This document shows positions 56,509 to 64,000 of a stretch of 64,000 bases of DNA, one piece after another (the stretch's first letter is position 1; each line of letters starts with the position of its first letter). The DNA is taken from the NCBI GenBank assembly GCA_030654175.1, contig JAURXZ010000001.1:275685-339684 (forward strand), in the 5' to 3' direction. Both the position numbers and the translations under genes were made by a program. A model generated the notes under the pieces. That model was not told the origin of the DNA and did no database searches. It was given only the letters and a program-made list of their open reading frames with translations. The DNA comes from Bacteroidia bacterium. Lineage in GTDB: Bacteria; Bacteroidota; Bacteroidia; 2-12-FULL-35-15.

Positions 56509-57264
56509 TTATTTTAATTTACTGATCAGATTTTCATCTGCAATACGTTCATAAGGCCTGAACTCGCTGGAGTTTTCAAGCTTATTAACAATCGCTCCAT
56601 TTTTTAGATAAATAACATCATCAAGAACATAAACTTTCAATCCTTCTAAAGACGTTAAACCATACAGGGCAATTTTATATTTACTCATTTTATAGCCTCT
56701 GTAATTTAAAGGTGATTGCCATAATTCAATATTAATAAATTGTTTGCTGCTGTTTTTGTCATCCTTGATCCCGCTTACTTTTTGAAGCAACGAGTCTTTA
56801 GAGTTTCTATTACTTGCAACGGGGCTTAAATTAATTATTTCTATAGTTTTTGTGGAAAGCAGTTCATCTTTTCTTACAATAATATCCTCTGAGGAAGTGG
56901 TTGTAATTACAGAAGTGTTTTTAGAAACTGTTGTATCCATTGATAAATACTTTTTCAAAGAATCGGCATCTAAAACCAGGTTGGTATTAGTGTTTTTTGT
57001 TTCAATTGAATCGATAATTGAAACCGACTTGTTTTTTGAAATGCCGGGCTTTATTTTTTTTTCCTGAACAGGTTCTGTCTCTTCTGATTTTACTGACGAT
57101 TCGAGGTTCTTGGAATCGGAAACAAATGTTTTTGCAATATTTTTATAAAAATTCAGTTCTTTAAAATAATCATCCAGTTTCAAAATAAAAAAACCACCGG
57201 CAATGAGAAGCCCTGCCATTAAGCCAATAATAAATGACTGTGATTTTTCTCTAAAATTACTCAT
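56509..57264 (-). CDS. hypothetical single-TM protein
   Basis: FIIGLMAGLLIAGGFFIL TM; C-terminal NYRGYKMSKYKIALYGLTSLEGLKVYVLDDVIYLKNG. Confidence 0.65.
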   Translation of the reverse strand: MSNFREKSQSFIIGLMAGLLIAGGFFILKLDDYFKELNFYKNIAKTFVSDSKNLESSVKSEETEPVQEKKIKPGISKNKSVSIIDSIETKNTNTNLVLDADSLKKYLSMDTTVSKNTSVITTTSSEDIIVRKDELLSTKTIEIINLSPVASNRNSKDSLLQKVSGIKDDKNSSKQFINIELWQSPLNYRGYKMSKYKIALYGLTSLEGLKVYVLDDVIYLKNGAIVNKLENSSEFRPYERIADENLISKLK

Positions 57265-57486
57265 TGATTTTGTGAACCCGTTTTGGTGAAAGTATAATTT
57301 GAGGTGTAAAGTTAAACAACCTTTGCAAATTGGTGTTAATTATTGTTAAAATAAGTTTTGAGCACACTATTGGGAACAAACTTTGTGTTATAGATAAAAG
57401 TGAGGAGGAGTTTAGTCTAAAGATTCTTGAAATTCGCAAAATTTTAGTTCTTTGTTAAGAAACCGGATTTAGGTAAACGATAATAC

Positions 57487-57579
57487 TGCGTTAGGGATTG
57501 AAACGTAAATCCTTTTCTGTTTAGAAAAGATTGGAGTGGAAAGCCCGCCCCTTTCCTTTTAGAAAGGGGAACGCCCCAA
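57487..57579 (+). repeat. double-hairpin interspersed repeat, copy F
   Basis: TGCGTTAGGGATTGAAACGTAAATCCTTTTCTGTTTAGAAAAGATTGGAGTGGAAAGCCCGCCCCTTTCCTTTTAGAAAGGGGAACGCCCCAAA. Confidence 0.9.
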
Positions 57580-57634
57580 AGGTTAAATTTATAATTTTTT
57601 TAAAATAATTTCAAAACTTAAAACAATATAAACC

Positions 57635-59098
57635 ATGAAAAAAATCGCAGGCGCATTCATAATCGCAACCGTAGGCGGTGTATCTGCTTTAGGTCTCAAT
57701 TATTTAATTAACAGTGGTTCTACCCACGAGAATTCACAAATAGCTTATCAGGCACCGGTAAAGTATATAAACTTGCCGGGTACAACGCCAGAAAGTACAG
57801 TCGATTTTACAGTTGCTGCTGAAATGTCAGTTCATTCGGTGGTGAATGTTAAAACCACCTATGTATCCCAAAACAATCAAAATCAATATTTTTATGACCC
57901 ATTTCGCGGCTTTTTTGGGCAGCGTCCTCCTCAGCAACGTGAGCCTCAAACGGGAAGCGGTTCAGGGGTGATCATTTCGGAAGATGGGTATATTGTTACC
58001 AACAACCACGTAATAGATGGCGCAGAAAAAATAGAAATTACCCTTAACGATAAACGTAATTATACTGCTGAAGTTATCGGTAAGGATCCGACCACCGACC
58101 TTGCGCTTTTAAAGATAAAAGAAACCGAATTACCTTTTATGGCTTACGGTAATTCAGATAATGTAAAAATAGGGGAATGGGTATTGGCAGTTGGAAATCC
58201 ATTTAATCTTACCTCAACAGTTACAGCAGGTATTATCAGTGCAAAAGCCCGAAATATTAATATTATAGAGAATGATCCTTCAAAAGGACTTAATCCTATC
58301 GAATCGTACTTACAAACGGATGCTGCCGTAAATCCCGGTAACAGTGGTGGTGCACTTGTAAACGGCAAAGGGGACCTGATCGGGATAAACTCTGCAATAG
58401 CTTCAAATACAGGCTCATACACAGGTTATTCATTTGCAATTCCTGTAAACATAGCCCGTAAAGTAGTTGCCGACCTGTTGGAATTCGGTGAAGTTCAGCG
58501 TGCATTCATTGGTGTGAGCATTCGCGATCTAGATGCCAAACTGGCAAAAGAAAAAAATATCTCTGAAATAAAAGGTGTATTTGTAAATGGCTTAACATCC
58601 GGTGGTTCGGGCGAAGAAGGAGGAATACAAGAAGGTGATGTTATTACAAAAGTTGCTGACATAATTGTAAATAATGTACCTGAATTGCAGGAACAAATAA
58701 ATCGCTACCGCCCCGGTGATAAAATAAATGTTACTCTGAAACGAAATAATCAATTGAAAGTAATGTCACTTATTTTAAAAAATAAAAATGGCACTCTGGA
58801 TGTGGTTGAAAGGCCAAAGGTTGAAGTCGCTTCTTTGTTAGGAGCTATTTTTGAGCCAGTTAATGCTTCGGATATAAAAAGGTTGAATATTGAAAACGGC
58901 ATCCGTATCAGTAAATTAAATGCTGGTAAATTATTGAGCGCTGGAATAAAAGAAGGCTTTATAATCACAAACATTGATAAAAAGAAAGTTAATAGTGTAG
59001 AAGACATTAAAACAGCCCTTGAAAGTAAAAAAGGTGGTGTTCTTATTGAAGGAATTTATCCGAATGGGATGAGAGCTTATTATGGTTTTGGGATGTAA
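57635..59098 (+). CDS. HtrA/DegP-family serine protease with PDZ domains
   Basis: GSGSGVIISEDGYIVTNNHVIDGAEKIEITL; TTDLALLKIKE; TDAAVNPGNSGGALVNGKG. Confidence 0.96.
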   Translation: MKKIAGAFIIATVGGVSALGLNYLINSGSTHENSQIAYQAPVKYINLPGTTPESTVDFTVAAEMSVHSVVNVKTTYVSQNNQNQYFYDPFRGFFGQRPPQQREPQTGSGSGVIISEDGYIVTNNHVIDGAEKIEITLNDKRNYTAEVIGKDPTTDLALLKIKETELPFMAYGNSDNVKIGEWVLAVGNPFNLTSTVTAGIISAKARNINIIENDPSKGLNPIESYLQTDAAVNPGNSGGALVNGKGDLIGINSAIASNTGSYTGYSFAIPVNIARKVVADLLEFGEVQRAFIGVSIRDLDAKLAKEKNISEIKGVFVNGLTSGGSGEEGGIQEGDVITKVADIIVNNVPELQEQINRYRPGDKINVTLKRNNQLKVMSLILKNKNGTLDVVERPKVEVASLLGAIFEPVNASDIKRLNIENGIRISKLNAGKLLSAGIKEGFIITNIDKKKVNSVEDIKTALESKKGGVLIEGIYPNGMRAYYGFGM

Positions 59099-59125
59099 TT
59101 TTGTTAAGCAACTTTTCAATTTTGC

Positions 59126-59145
59126 CAATTTTACAGTAGGCAATT
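59126..59145 (+). repeat. intergenic 20-mer CAATTTTACAGTAGGCAATT
   Basis: Perfect reverse complement present at 59240..59259. Confidence 0.8.
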
Positions 59146-59239
59146 AAAGGAGAAATTTGACAATTAAGCAATTATGCAGTAGGCAATTAGTGATTCGTTA
59201 AATTGTAAAATTGCCTGCTGTAAAATTGTTAACTTAAAT

Positions 59240-59259
59240 AATTGCCTACTGTAAAATTG
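59240..59259 (-). repeat. intergenic 20-mer, inverted copy
   Basis: AATTGCCTACTGTAAAATTG. Confidence 0.8.
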
Positions 59260-59408
59260 TTAAATTGTTGAATTTGTTTTCATTGTTTTTATCGATAATA
59301 AAAGCCTTTTTATGGAGGTGATTTTAAGCTTCATCTTACAAAACACAATTTATTAACAATCAGTAAGTTAGTTGCTTTGTTTTAATGTATAATAATTGTA
59401 AAAATAAA

Positions 59409-59440
59409 ATTGCTTATAATGTATAGTTGGAGTATCTTTG
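59409..59440 (+). promoter_or_regulatory. candidate Bacteroidota promoter of rpoD
   Basis: ATTG-N20-TATCTTTG, ~40 nt before ATG 59480. Confidence 0.55.
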
Positions 59441-59479
59441 CACTCCGTTTTAACAACCATTTTAATACCTAAATTAAAA

Positions 59480-60343
59480 ATGAGACAGCTAAAAATAACC
59501 AAATCAATTACCAATCGCGAAAGTGCTTCTTTGGATAAATATCTTCAGGAAATCGGTCGTGAGGAATTGATTACAGCCGATGAAGAAGTTATCTTAGCAA
59601 AAAAGATCAGAGATGGGGATCAGGTAGCTTTAGAGAAGTTAACTAAAGCAAATTTACGTTTCGTTGTTTCTGTTGCAAAACAATATCAAAACCAAGGTTT
59701 AAGCCTTCCCGATCTTATCAATGAAGGGAATTTAGGTTTAATTAAAGCTGCAAAACGCTTTGATGAAACACGTGGTTTTAAATTTATATCCTATGCCGTT
59801 TGGTGGATCCGTCAATCTATTTTGCAAGCTTTGGCTGAACAATCCCGTATTGTACGTTTACCTCTTAATCAGGTAGGTTCTTTAAATAAGATCAATAAAG
59901 CATTCTCCAAATTAGAACAACAATACGAGCGTGAGCCAAGTGCTGAGGAATTATCGATCATACTTGAGCTGCCACAGGATAAAGTTGCAGATACCATGCG
60001 CGTATCCGGCCGTCACGTATCTATGGATGCTCCTTTTGTAAATGGTGAAGAAAATAGTTTGTTGGATGTATTGGTGAATCATGATTCTCCACGTGCCGAT
60101 AATGAATTGATGAATGAATCATTACAACGCGAGATCGAACGTTCACTTTCTACGTTGACAGACAGAGAACGTGATGTTGTGAAATTGTTTTTTGGGATCG
60201 GTATCAACCATGGTTTAACATTGGAAGAAATTGGTGCGAAATTCGATCTTACCCGCGAACGTGTTCGCCAGATAAAAGAAAAAGCGATTCGCAGATTACG
60301 TCATAACTCACGCAGTAAACTGTTAAAAACGTATTTAGGATAA
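59480..60343 (+). CDS. rpoD: RNA polymerase principal sigma factor RpoD/SigA (short Bacteroidota type)
   Basis: [47 protein letters not shown]; region 2 [58 protein letters not shown]. Confidence 0.97.
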   Translation: MRQLKITKSITNRESASLDKYLQEIGREELITADEEVILAKKIRDGDQVALEKLTKANLRFVVSVAKQYQNQGLSLPDLINEGNLGLIKAAKRFDETRGFKFISYAVWWIRQSILQALAEQSRIVRLPLNQVGSLNKINKAFSKLEQQYEREPSAEELSIILELPQDKVADTMRVSGRHVSMDAPFVNGEENSLLDVLVNHDSPRADNELMNESLQREIERSLSTLTDRERDVVKLFFGIGINHGLTLEEIGAKFDLTRERVRQIKEKAIRRLRHNSRSKLLKTYLG

Positions 60344-60366
60344 TATAAAAATCTAAAAGTGTAATG

Positions 60367-60425
60367 AAAACCGCACAAACATCTTAGAAAATTGTAAAAA
60401 GTTTCGCTGATGTTTGTGTGGTTTT
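60367..60425 (+). terminator. intrinsic terminator downstream of rpoD
   Basis: AAAACCGCACAAACATC...GATGTTTGTGTGGTTTTTTTTT. Confidence 0.85.
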
Positions 60426-60516
60426 TTTTTGATATTTTAAAACTATATTTATAAACCACGCTCTTTAAAACCTTTTCTCTGTTAAGGAGAAATTGAAAGA
60501 GCCTAAAACTTTACTT

Positions 60517-61998
60517 ATGGCATTAGAAACATTAAAACCAACAAACGGGAAAATTATGGACACTTATGAAACGGAGCTGAATGATTGGATCAAACATGAA
60601 AGAGCAGCTCTTGAGTTGATTGGAATTGTTGGTAAACTTTGGTTTGAAAAATCTATCGAATTGATTCTTTTCAGAAATAAATTGTTTGACAGAAGTGCCA
60701 GTGAAATAATGAATTTGCATCTGTATTCAAGAGATATTGTTAAAAAACCTATCAATGTGATCGATTCGGTGATGCTGGCCAATGAAATTCTAAAAGCTGA
60801 CATTTGCCCTTCACGTGTTGATATTGGGAAACTGGTATTTGAATGGACTCAGGAAAAAGAAAATTTTAAAACAGCCGGTGATTTTATTAATAATAAATTA
60901 AAGGACCTTGTAGGTAAAAAAATAACGATCACTGCTAAAGATGTTGTATTGTATGGTTTTGGCCGTATTGGCCGTTTGGCTGCACGTGAACTTATTTCTC
61001 AAGCCGGTAAAGGGGAGCAGTTACGCTTAAAAGCTATTGTTACAAGAGGAAACAGTGATGAAGAAATAGTAAAACGTGCCGATCTATTGCGAACTGATTC
61101 TGTTCATGGTTCGTTTCCGGGAACTATTGTTGAAGATTTTAATAAAAAAGCATTAATCATTAATGGTCATATCGTTTATATGATCGATGCCAAAAACCCG
61201 GAAGATGTTGATTATACTGCTTATGGAATAAAGGATGCTCTTTTAATTGACAATACCGGTGTTTTCAGAGATGATAAAGAATTAAGCCGGCATTTAAAAG
61301 CAAAAGGGATCTCAAAAGTATTGTTAACAGCTCCTGCCAAAGGTGATGTACCAAACGTAGTTTATGGTGTAAATCATGAAACTACTGATGTTAAAAAAGA
61401 TACCATTTTTTCGGCAGCATCTTGTACTACCAACGCTATCATGCCTGTGTTACAAGTTATTCATACAAAATTAGGAATTGCCCGCGGACACATCGAAACT
61501 GTTCACTCCTATACCAACGACCAGAATTTATTGGATAATTACCATCCAAAATACAGAAGAGGGCGTTCTGCAGCATTAAATATGGTAATTACAGAAACCG
61601 GTGCTGAAAGTGCTTTGAAAAAAGTATTACCTCAATTGTCGGGTAAATTTACTGCAAACTCTGTGCGTGTACCAACTCCAAATGTTTCTTTAGCCATCTT
61701 AAGTATGACCATCGACAAAGAAACTACTAAGGAAGCATTGAATGAAATAATGAAAGATGCAGCCTTGAACGGAGCATTGGTTGAACAGATCCAATACATC
61801 AATTCAAACGAATATGTATCCACAGATGTTATCGGAAATCCTTGTCCATCGGTATTTGACAGTCAGGCAACCATTGTAGGGCCTGATAAGAAAAATATCG
61901 TATTGTACGTTTGGTATGATAACGAATATGGTTATACCCGTCAGGTTATTCGTTTTGCAAAATACATTGCAGAAGTAAGACGAATGGTTTATTATTAA
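60517..61998 (+). CDS. gap: glyceraldehyde-3-phosphate dehydrogenase with N-terminal extension
   Basis: VVLYGFGRIGRLAARELI; SAASCTTNAIMPVLQVIH (catalytic Cys); HSYTNDQNLLDNYH; NEYGYTRQVIRF. Start at MALETLKP preferred over 60493. Confidence 0.93.
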   Translation: MALETLKPTNGKIMDTYETELNDWIKHERAALELIGIVGKLWFEKSIELILFRNKLFDRSASEIMNLHLYSRDIVKKPINVIDSVMLANEILKADICPSRVDIGKLVFEWTQEKENFKTAGDFINNKLKDLVGKKITITAKDVVLYGFGRIGRLAARELISQAGKGEQLRLKAIVTRGNSDEEIVKRADLLRTDSVHGSFPGTIVEDFNKKALIINGHIVYMIDAKNPEDVDYTAYGIKDALLIDNTGVFRDDKELSRHLKAKGISKVLLTAPAKGDVPNVVYGVNHETTDVKKDTIFSAASCTTNAIMPVLQVIHTKLGIARGHIETVHSYTNDQNLLDNYHPKYRRGRSAALNMVITETGAESALKKVLPQLSGKFTANSVRVPTPNVSLAILSMTIDKETTKEALNEIMKDAALNGALVEQIQYINSNEYVSTDVIGNPCPSVFDSQATIVGPDKKNIVLYVWYDNEYGYTRQVIRFAKYIAEVRRMVYY

Positions 61999-62019
61999 AT
62001 TTTGGATTTTTATTTATTT

Positions 62020-62116
62020 GGGCGTTCCCCTTTCTTGAAAAAGAAAGGGGCGGGCTTTTCGCTTCAATCTTTTTGAGAAGAACAAAAAGGATTTACGCTG
62101 CAATCCCTAACGCAGC
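62020..62116 (-). repeat. double-hairpin interspersed repeat, copy G
   Basis: Reverse complement reads TGCGTTAGGGATTGCAGCGTAAATCCTTTTTGTTCTTCTCAAAAAGATTGAAGCGAAAAGCCCGCCCCTTTCTTTTTCAAGAAAGGGGAACGCCC. Confidence 0.9.
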
Positions 62117-62158
62117 ATTTGCATTGAAAGAACCTTCTAATTTTTCAAATAATTCATT

Positions 62159-62920
62159 GTGAGTAGTCTTTATCAAAAAATAATTAACATAGAGAATAGT
62201 GGTGTTATAGCGGCAGTGTGCACTATAATTTCTACAAAAGGGTCGGCACCACGTAAAACGGGAGCTAAAATGTTAGTTTATAAAAATGGTTCTATTGATG
62301 GGAGCATTGGTGGGGGGGCACTCGAAAAAAAGGTGATTGAACAGGCCCTTGAAGTGTTGAAAAACAATGAGGCGAAAATTGTGATACACAACCTGGTAAG
62401 TGAACTTGCCATGTGCTGCGGAGGGACAGTGGAACTCTTTATAGAACCGATTATGAACAGAAAAAAACTATATATTTTTGGAGCAGGTCATTGTGGCAAA
62501 GCACTTGCTAAATTCGCTCCTGATCTTGATTTTGATGTTACGCTTATTGATGAACGGTATGATGCCTTTGAAGGAGCTGAACTCCCTGAATGTACTTTAA
62601 TTAAGAATCATCATGCCACCGCTATTGAAACATTAAGTTTTGACGAAAATACATTTGTGGTAATTTTAACTCATAATCATGCTTATGACAGAGAAATTCT
62701 TGCATTAACCTCAACAAAAAGAAATGGTTATATCGGAATGATCGGTAGTGAGCGCAAAGTAGCGATAGCTAAAAAAAATATGCTCGCCTCCAATATCCTT
62801 AACGAGCAGGAAGTAAATGAAATTGATATGCCCATCGGCTTGGAAATGGAAGCCATTACCCCACAAGAGATCGCTATAAGTATTTTGGCGAAATTAATTG
62901 ATGTTAGGAATAAAAAGTAG
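62159..62920 (+). CDS. xdhC: XdhC-family Mo-hydroxylase maturation protein
   Basis: AAVCTIISTKGSAPRKTGAKMLVYKNGSIDGSIGGGALE; LYIFGAGHCGKALAKFA; NGYIGMIGSERKV; GTG start. Confidence 0.9.
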   Translation: MSSLYQKIINIENSGVIAAVCTIISTKGSAPRKTGAKMLVYKNGSIDGSIGGGALEKKVIEQALEVLKNNEAKIVIHNLVSELAMCCGGTVELFIEPIMNRKKLYIFGAGHCGKALAKFAPDLDFDVTLIDERYDAFEGAELPECTLIKNHHATAIETLSFDENTFVVILTHNHAYDREILALTSTKRNGYIGMIGSERKVAIAKKNMLASNILNEQEVNEIDMPIGLEMEAITPQEIAISILAKLIDVRNKK

Positions 62921-63046
62921 TGTCGTTCTACAATTGGCTATAACGAGCGGCTAAGTTGCCGATTTCGTAAACGAAATTATAAAATTACCAGTGGCAAAAA
63001 CAAATAAAAAATAATTTTCTGCCGCTATGGGTTACACTGGGCTTTC

Positions 63047-63406
63047 TTATTTGTAAGCTTGTATTAATACTTCTGTCGGAATTTTCAAACTGTCGTGTAG
63101 CAGTCGAATCATTTCAAGTGTTAATTTTCTTTTCTTATTCAGTATTTCGCTCGCACGGCTTTTCAGGCCAACAACTTTCGCAAGGTCTGTTTGATTATAT
63201 CCCATTTGTTCCATTCTGAATTTTATAGCTTCAATTGGATCAGGGAAGCCAATAGGGAAGTGTTCGTCTTCATACTTCTCAATTAAAATTCCTAATATTT
63301 CAAGTTCATCACCTTCTGGGGAACCTTTTTTTGAATCAAATATTAACTCGAGTCTTTCCAAGGCTTGTTGATAATCCTTTTTGTTTTTGATTGGTTTTAT
63401 TGTCAT
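63047..63406 (-). CDS. higA: HigA-like antitoxin (XRE HTH)
   Basis: EAIKFRMEQMGYNQTDLAKVVGLKSRASEILNKKRKLTLEMIRLLHDSLKIPTEVLI. Confidence 0.92.
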   Translation of the reverse strand: MTIKPIKNKKDYQQALERLELIFDSKKGSPEGDELEILGILIEKYEDEHFPIGFPDPIEAIKFRMEQMGYNQTDLAKVVGLKSRASEILNKKRKLTLEMIRLLHDSLKIPTEVLIQAYK

Positions 63407-63411
63407 TGGTT

Positions 63412-63705
63412 TTAAATTTTAGTAGCGTCAATTTTATCATATTCGGCATGTGTCCCAATAAATCGAATCCAAATCATATTGTATTCATAATTTATTTTGA
63501 CAATTAGTCGATATTTATTCCCTTTAATATTGAAAACAACTCGATTGTCTGCCAAGAAACTAGCACTTGGATATTCTTTTTTTATCTGCTTAGGAGTTGT
63601 CCATTCTACATCATTAGTTTCTTGATACCATGATTTCAACTGTTGCTGACTATCAGAATGTTTTCCCCAAAACTCTCGAAGTATTTTCTTTGAAATTATT
63701 CTCAA
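63412..63705 (-). CDS. higB: HigB-like mRNA-interferase toxin
   Basis: MRIISKKILREFWGKHSDSQQQLKSWYQET...ADNRVVFNIKGNKYRLIVKINYEYNMIWIRFIGTHAEYDKIDA; 5-nt gap to antitoxin. Confidence 0.93.
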   Translation of the reverse strand: MRIISKKILREFWGKHSDSQQQLKSWYQETNDVEWTTPKQIKKEYPSASFLADNRVVFNIKGNKYRLIVKINYEYNMIWIRFIGTHAEYDKIDATKI

Positions 63706-63785
63706 CTTGTGTCTCTTTTTGACAAAGATAACACAAAGTTCCCAGATTGGGAAATTATTTAGATTTTTTTTTAAAATAGCCTTGC

Positions 63786-63886
63786 CACTAACGATTGGCT
63801 TGGCGTTAGTGCGGATTTACGAAGAAGTATTTGTCCCCCTGTAGGCGCTAAGCTGACGTAATGGCTTTGCGTGTTTGGGCTTAGTG
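63786..63886. repeat. two consecutive inverted-repeat structures upstream of higBA
   Basis: CACTAACG-N10-CGTTAGTG (63786-63811) and CGCTAAGC-N25-GCTTAGTG (63846-63886). Confidence 0.5.
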
Positions 63887-64000
63887 ACATATATTCCAAA
63901 CTGTTTATTTATACTCCTTTTTTGATTGATATTCTTTTGTAAGCTTAGCTTACATTGTTATTCTCTTAAAATTAATCTTATAATGCCTGGTCACTAAGAT

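Noticed and set aside
63047-63705. HigBA as a novel system
   Set aside because: Both proteins follow the known HigB-HigA type II toxin-antitoxin pattern, including toxin-first order.
1-64000. tRNA, rRNA, tmRNA, transposase or prophage genes
   Set aside because: Scanned for GGTTCGAATCC-like T-arms, DDE/HUH transposase and phage motifs in the ORFs; none convincing.

Overview
64-kb chromosomal window from an AT-rich Bacteroidota genome. The assignment rests on PorX, a T9SS C-terminal sorting domain, an LpxC/FabZ fusion, the short principal sigma factor and TAnnTTTG promoter elements. Most of it is housekeeping: PpiC/SurA foldases and MoxR, xanthine dehydrogenase XdhAB with a distant XdhC, Ald, TsaE, PorX, FahA, split transketolase, YchF, PdxH, RecN, Lon, LpxA and LpxC/FabZ, PGM, MltG, DapF, HtrA, RpoD, GAPDH and a HigBA toxin-antitoxin pair. 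No tRNA, rRNA, CRISPR array, transposase or prophage was recognised. The most unusual content: (1) a tandem cluster of five ~130-aa paralogs (35.2-37.5 kb) in two sub-types, A and B. The A-to-B spacer is always exactly 9 nt, and a decayed sixth B copy is visible, so the ancestral unit was an A-B pair amplified to A-b(relic)-A-B-A-B. (2) Seven dispersed ~100-bp double-hairpin elements whose stems differ by compensatory changes. (3) Five dispersed GC-rich palindromes at gene ends and a shared 20-mer 'CAATTTTACAGTAGGCAATT' in intergenic spacers. (4) A response regulator overlapping an orphan DHp-like protein in which the phospho-acceptor His position is Gln. (5) An HNH-like protein lacking its catalytic His. 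(6) A predicted T9SS-secreted 17-aa-repeat adhesin with an S74 chaperone domain. (7) An alpha-oxoamine-synthase/GNAT fusion next to PdxH. (8) A DUF3606-like small ORF missed by the ORF track, preceded by a 16-bp perfect inverted repeat. All calls come from reading the sequence and translations; no searches were run.
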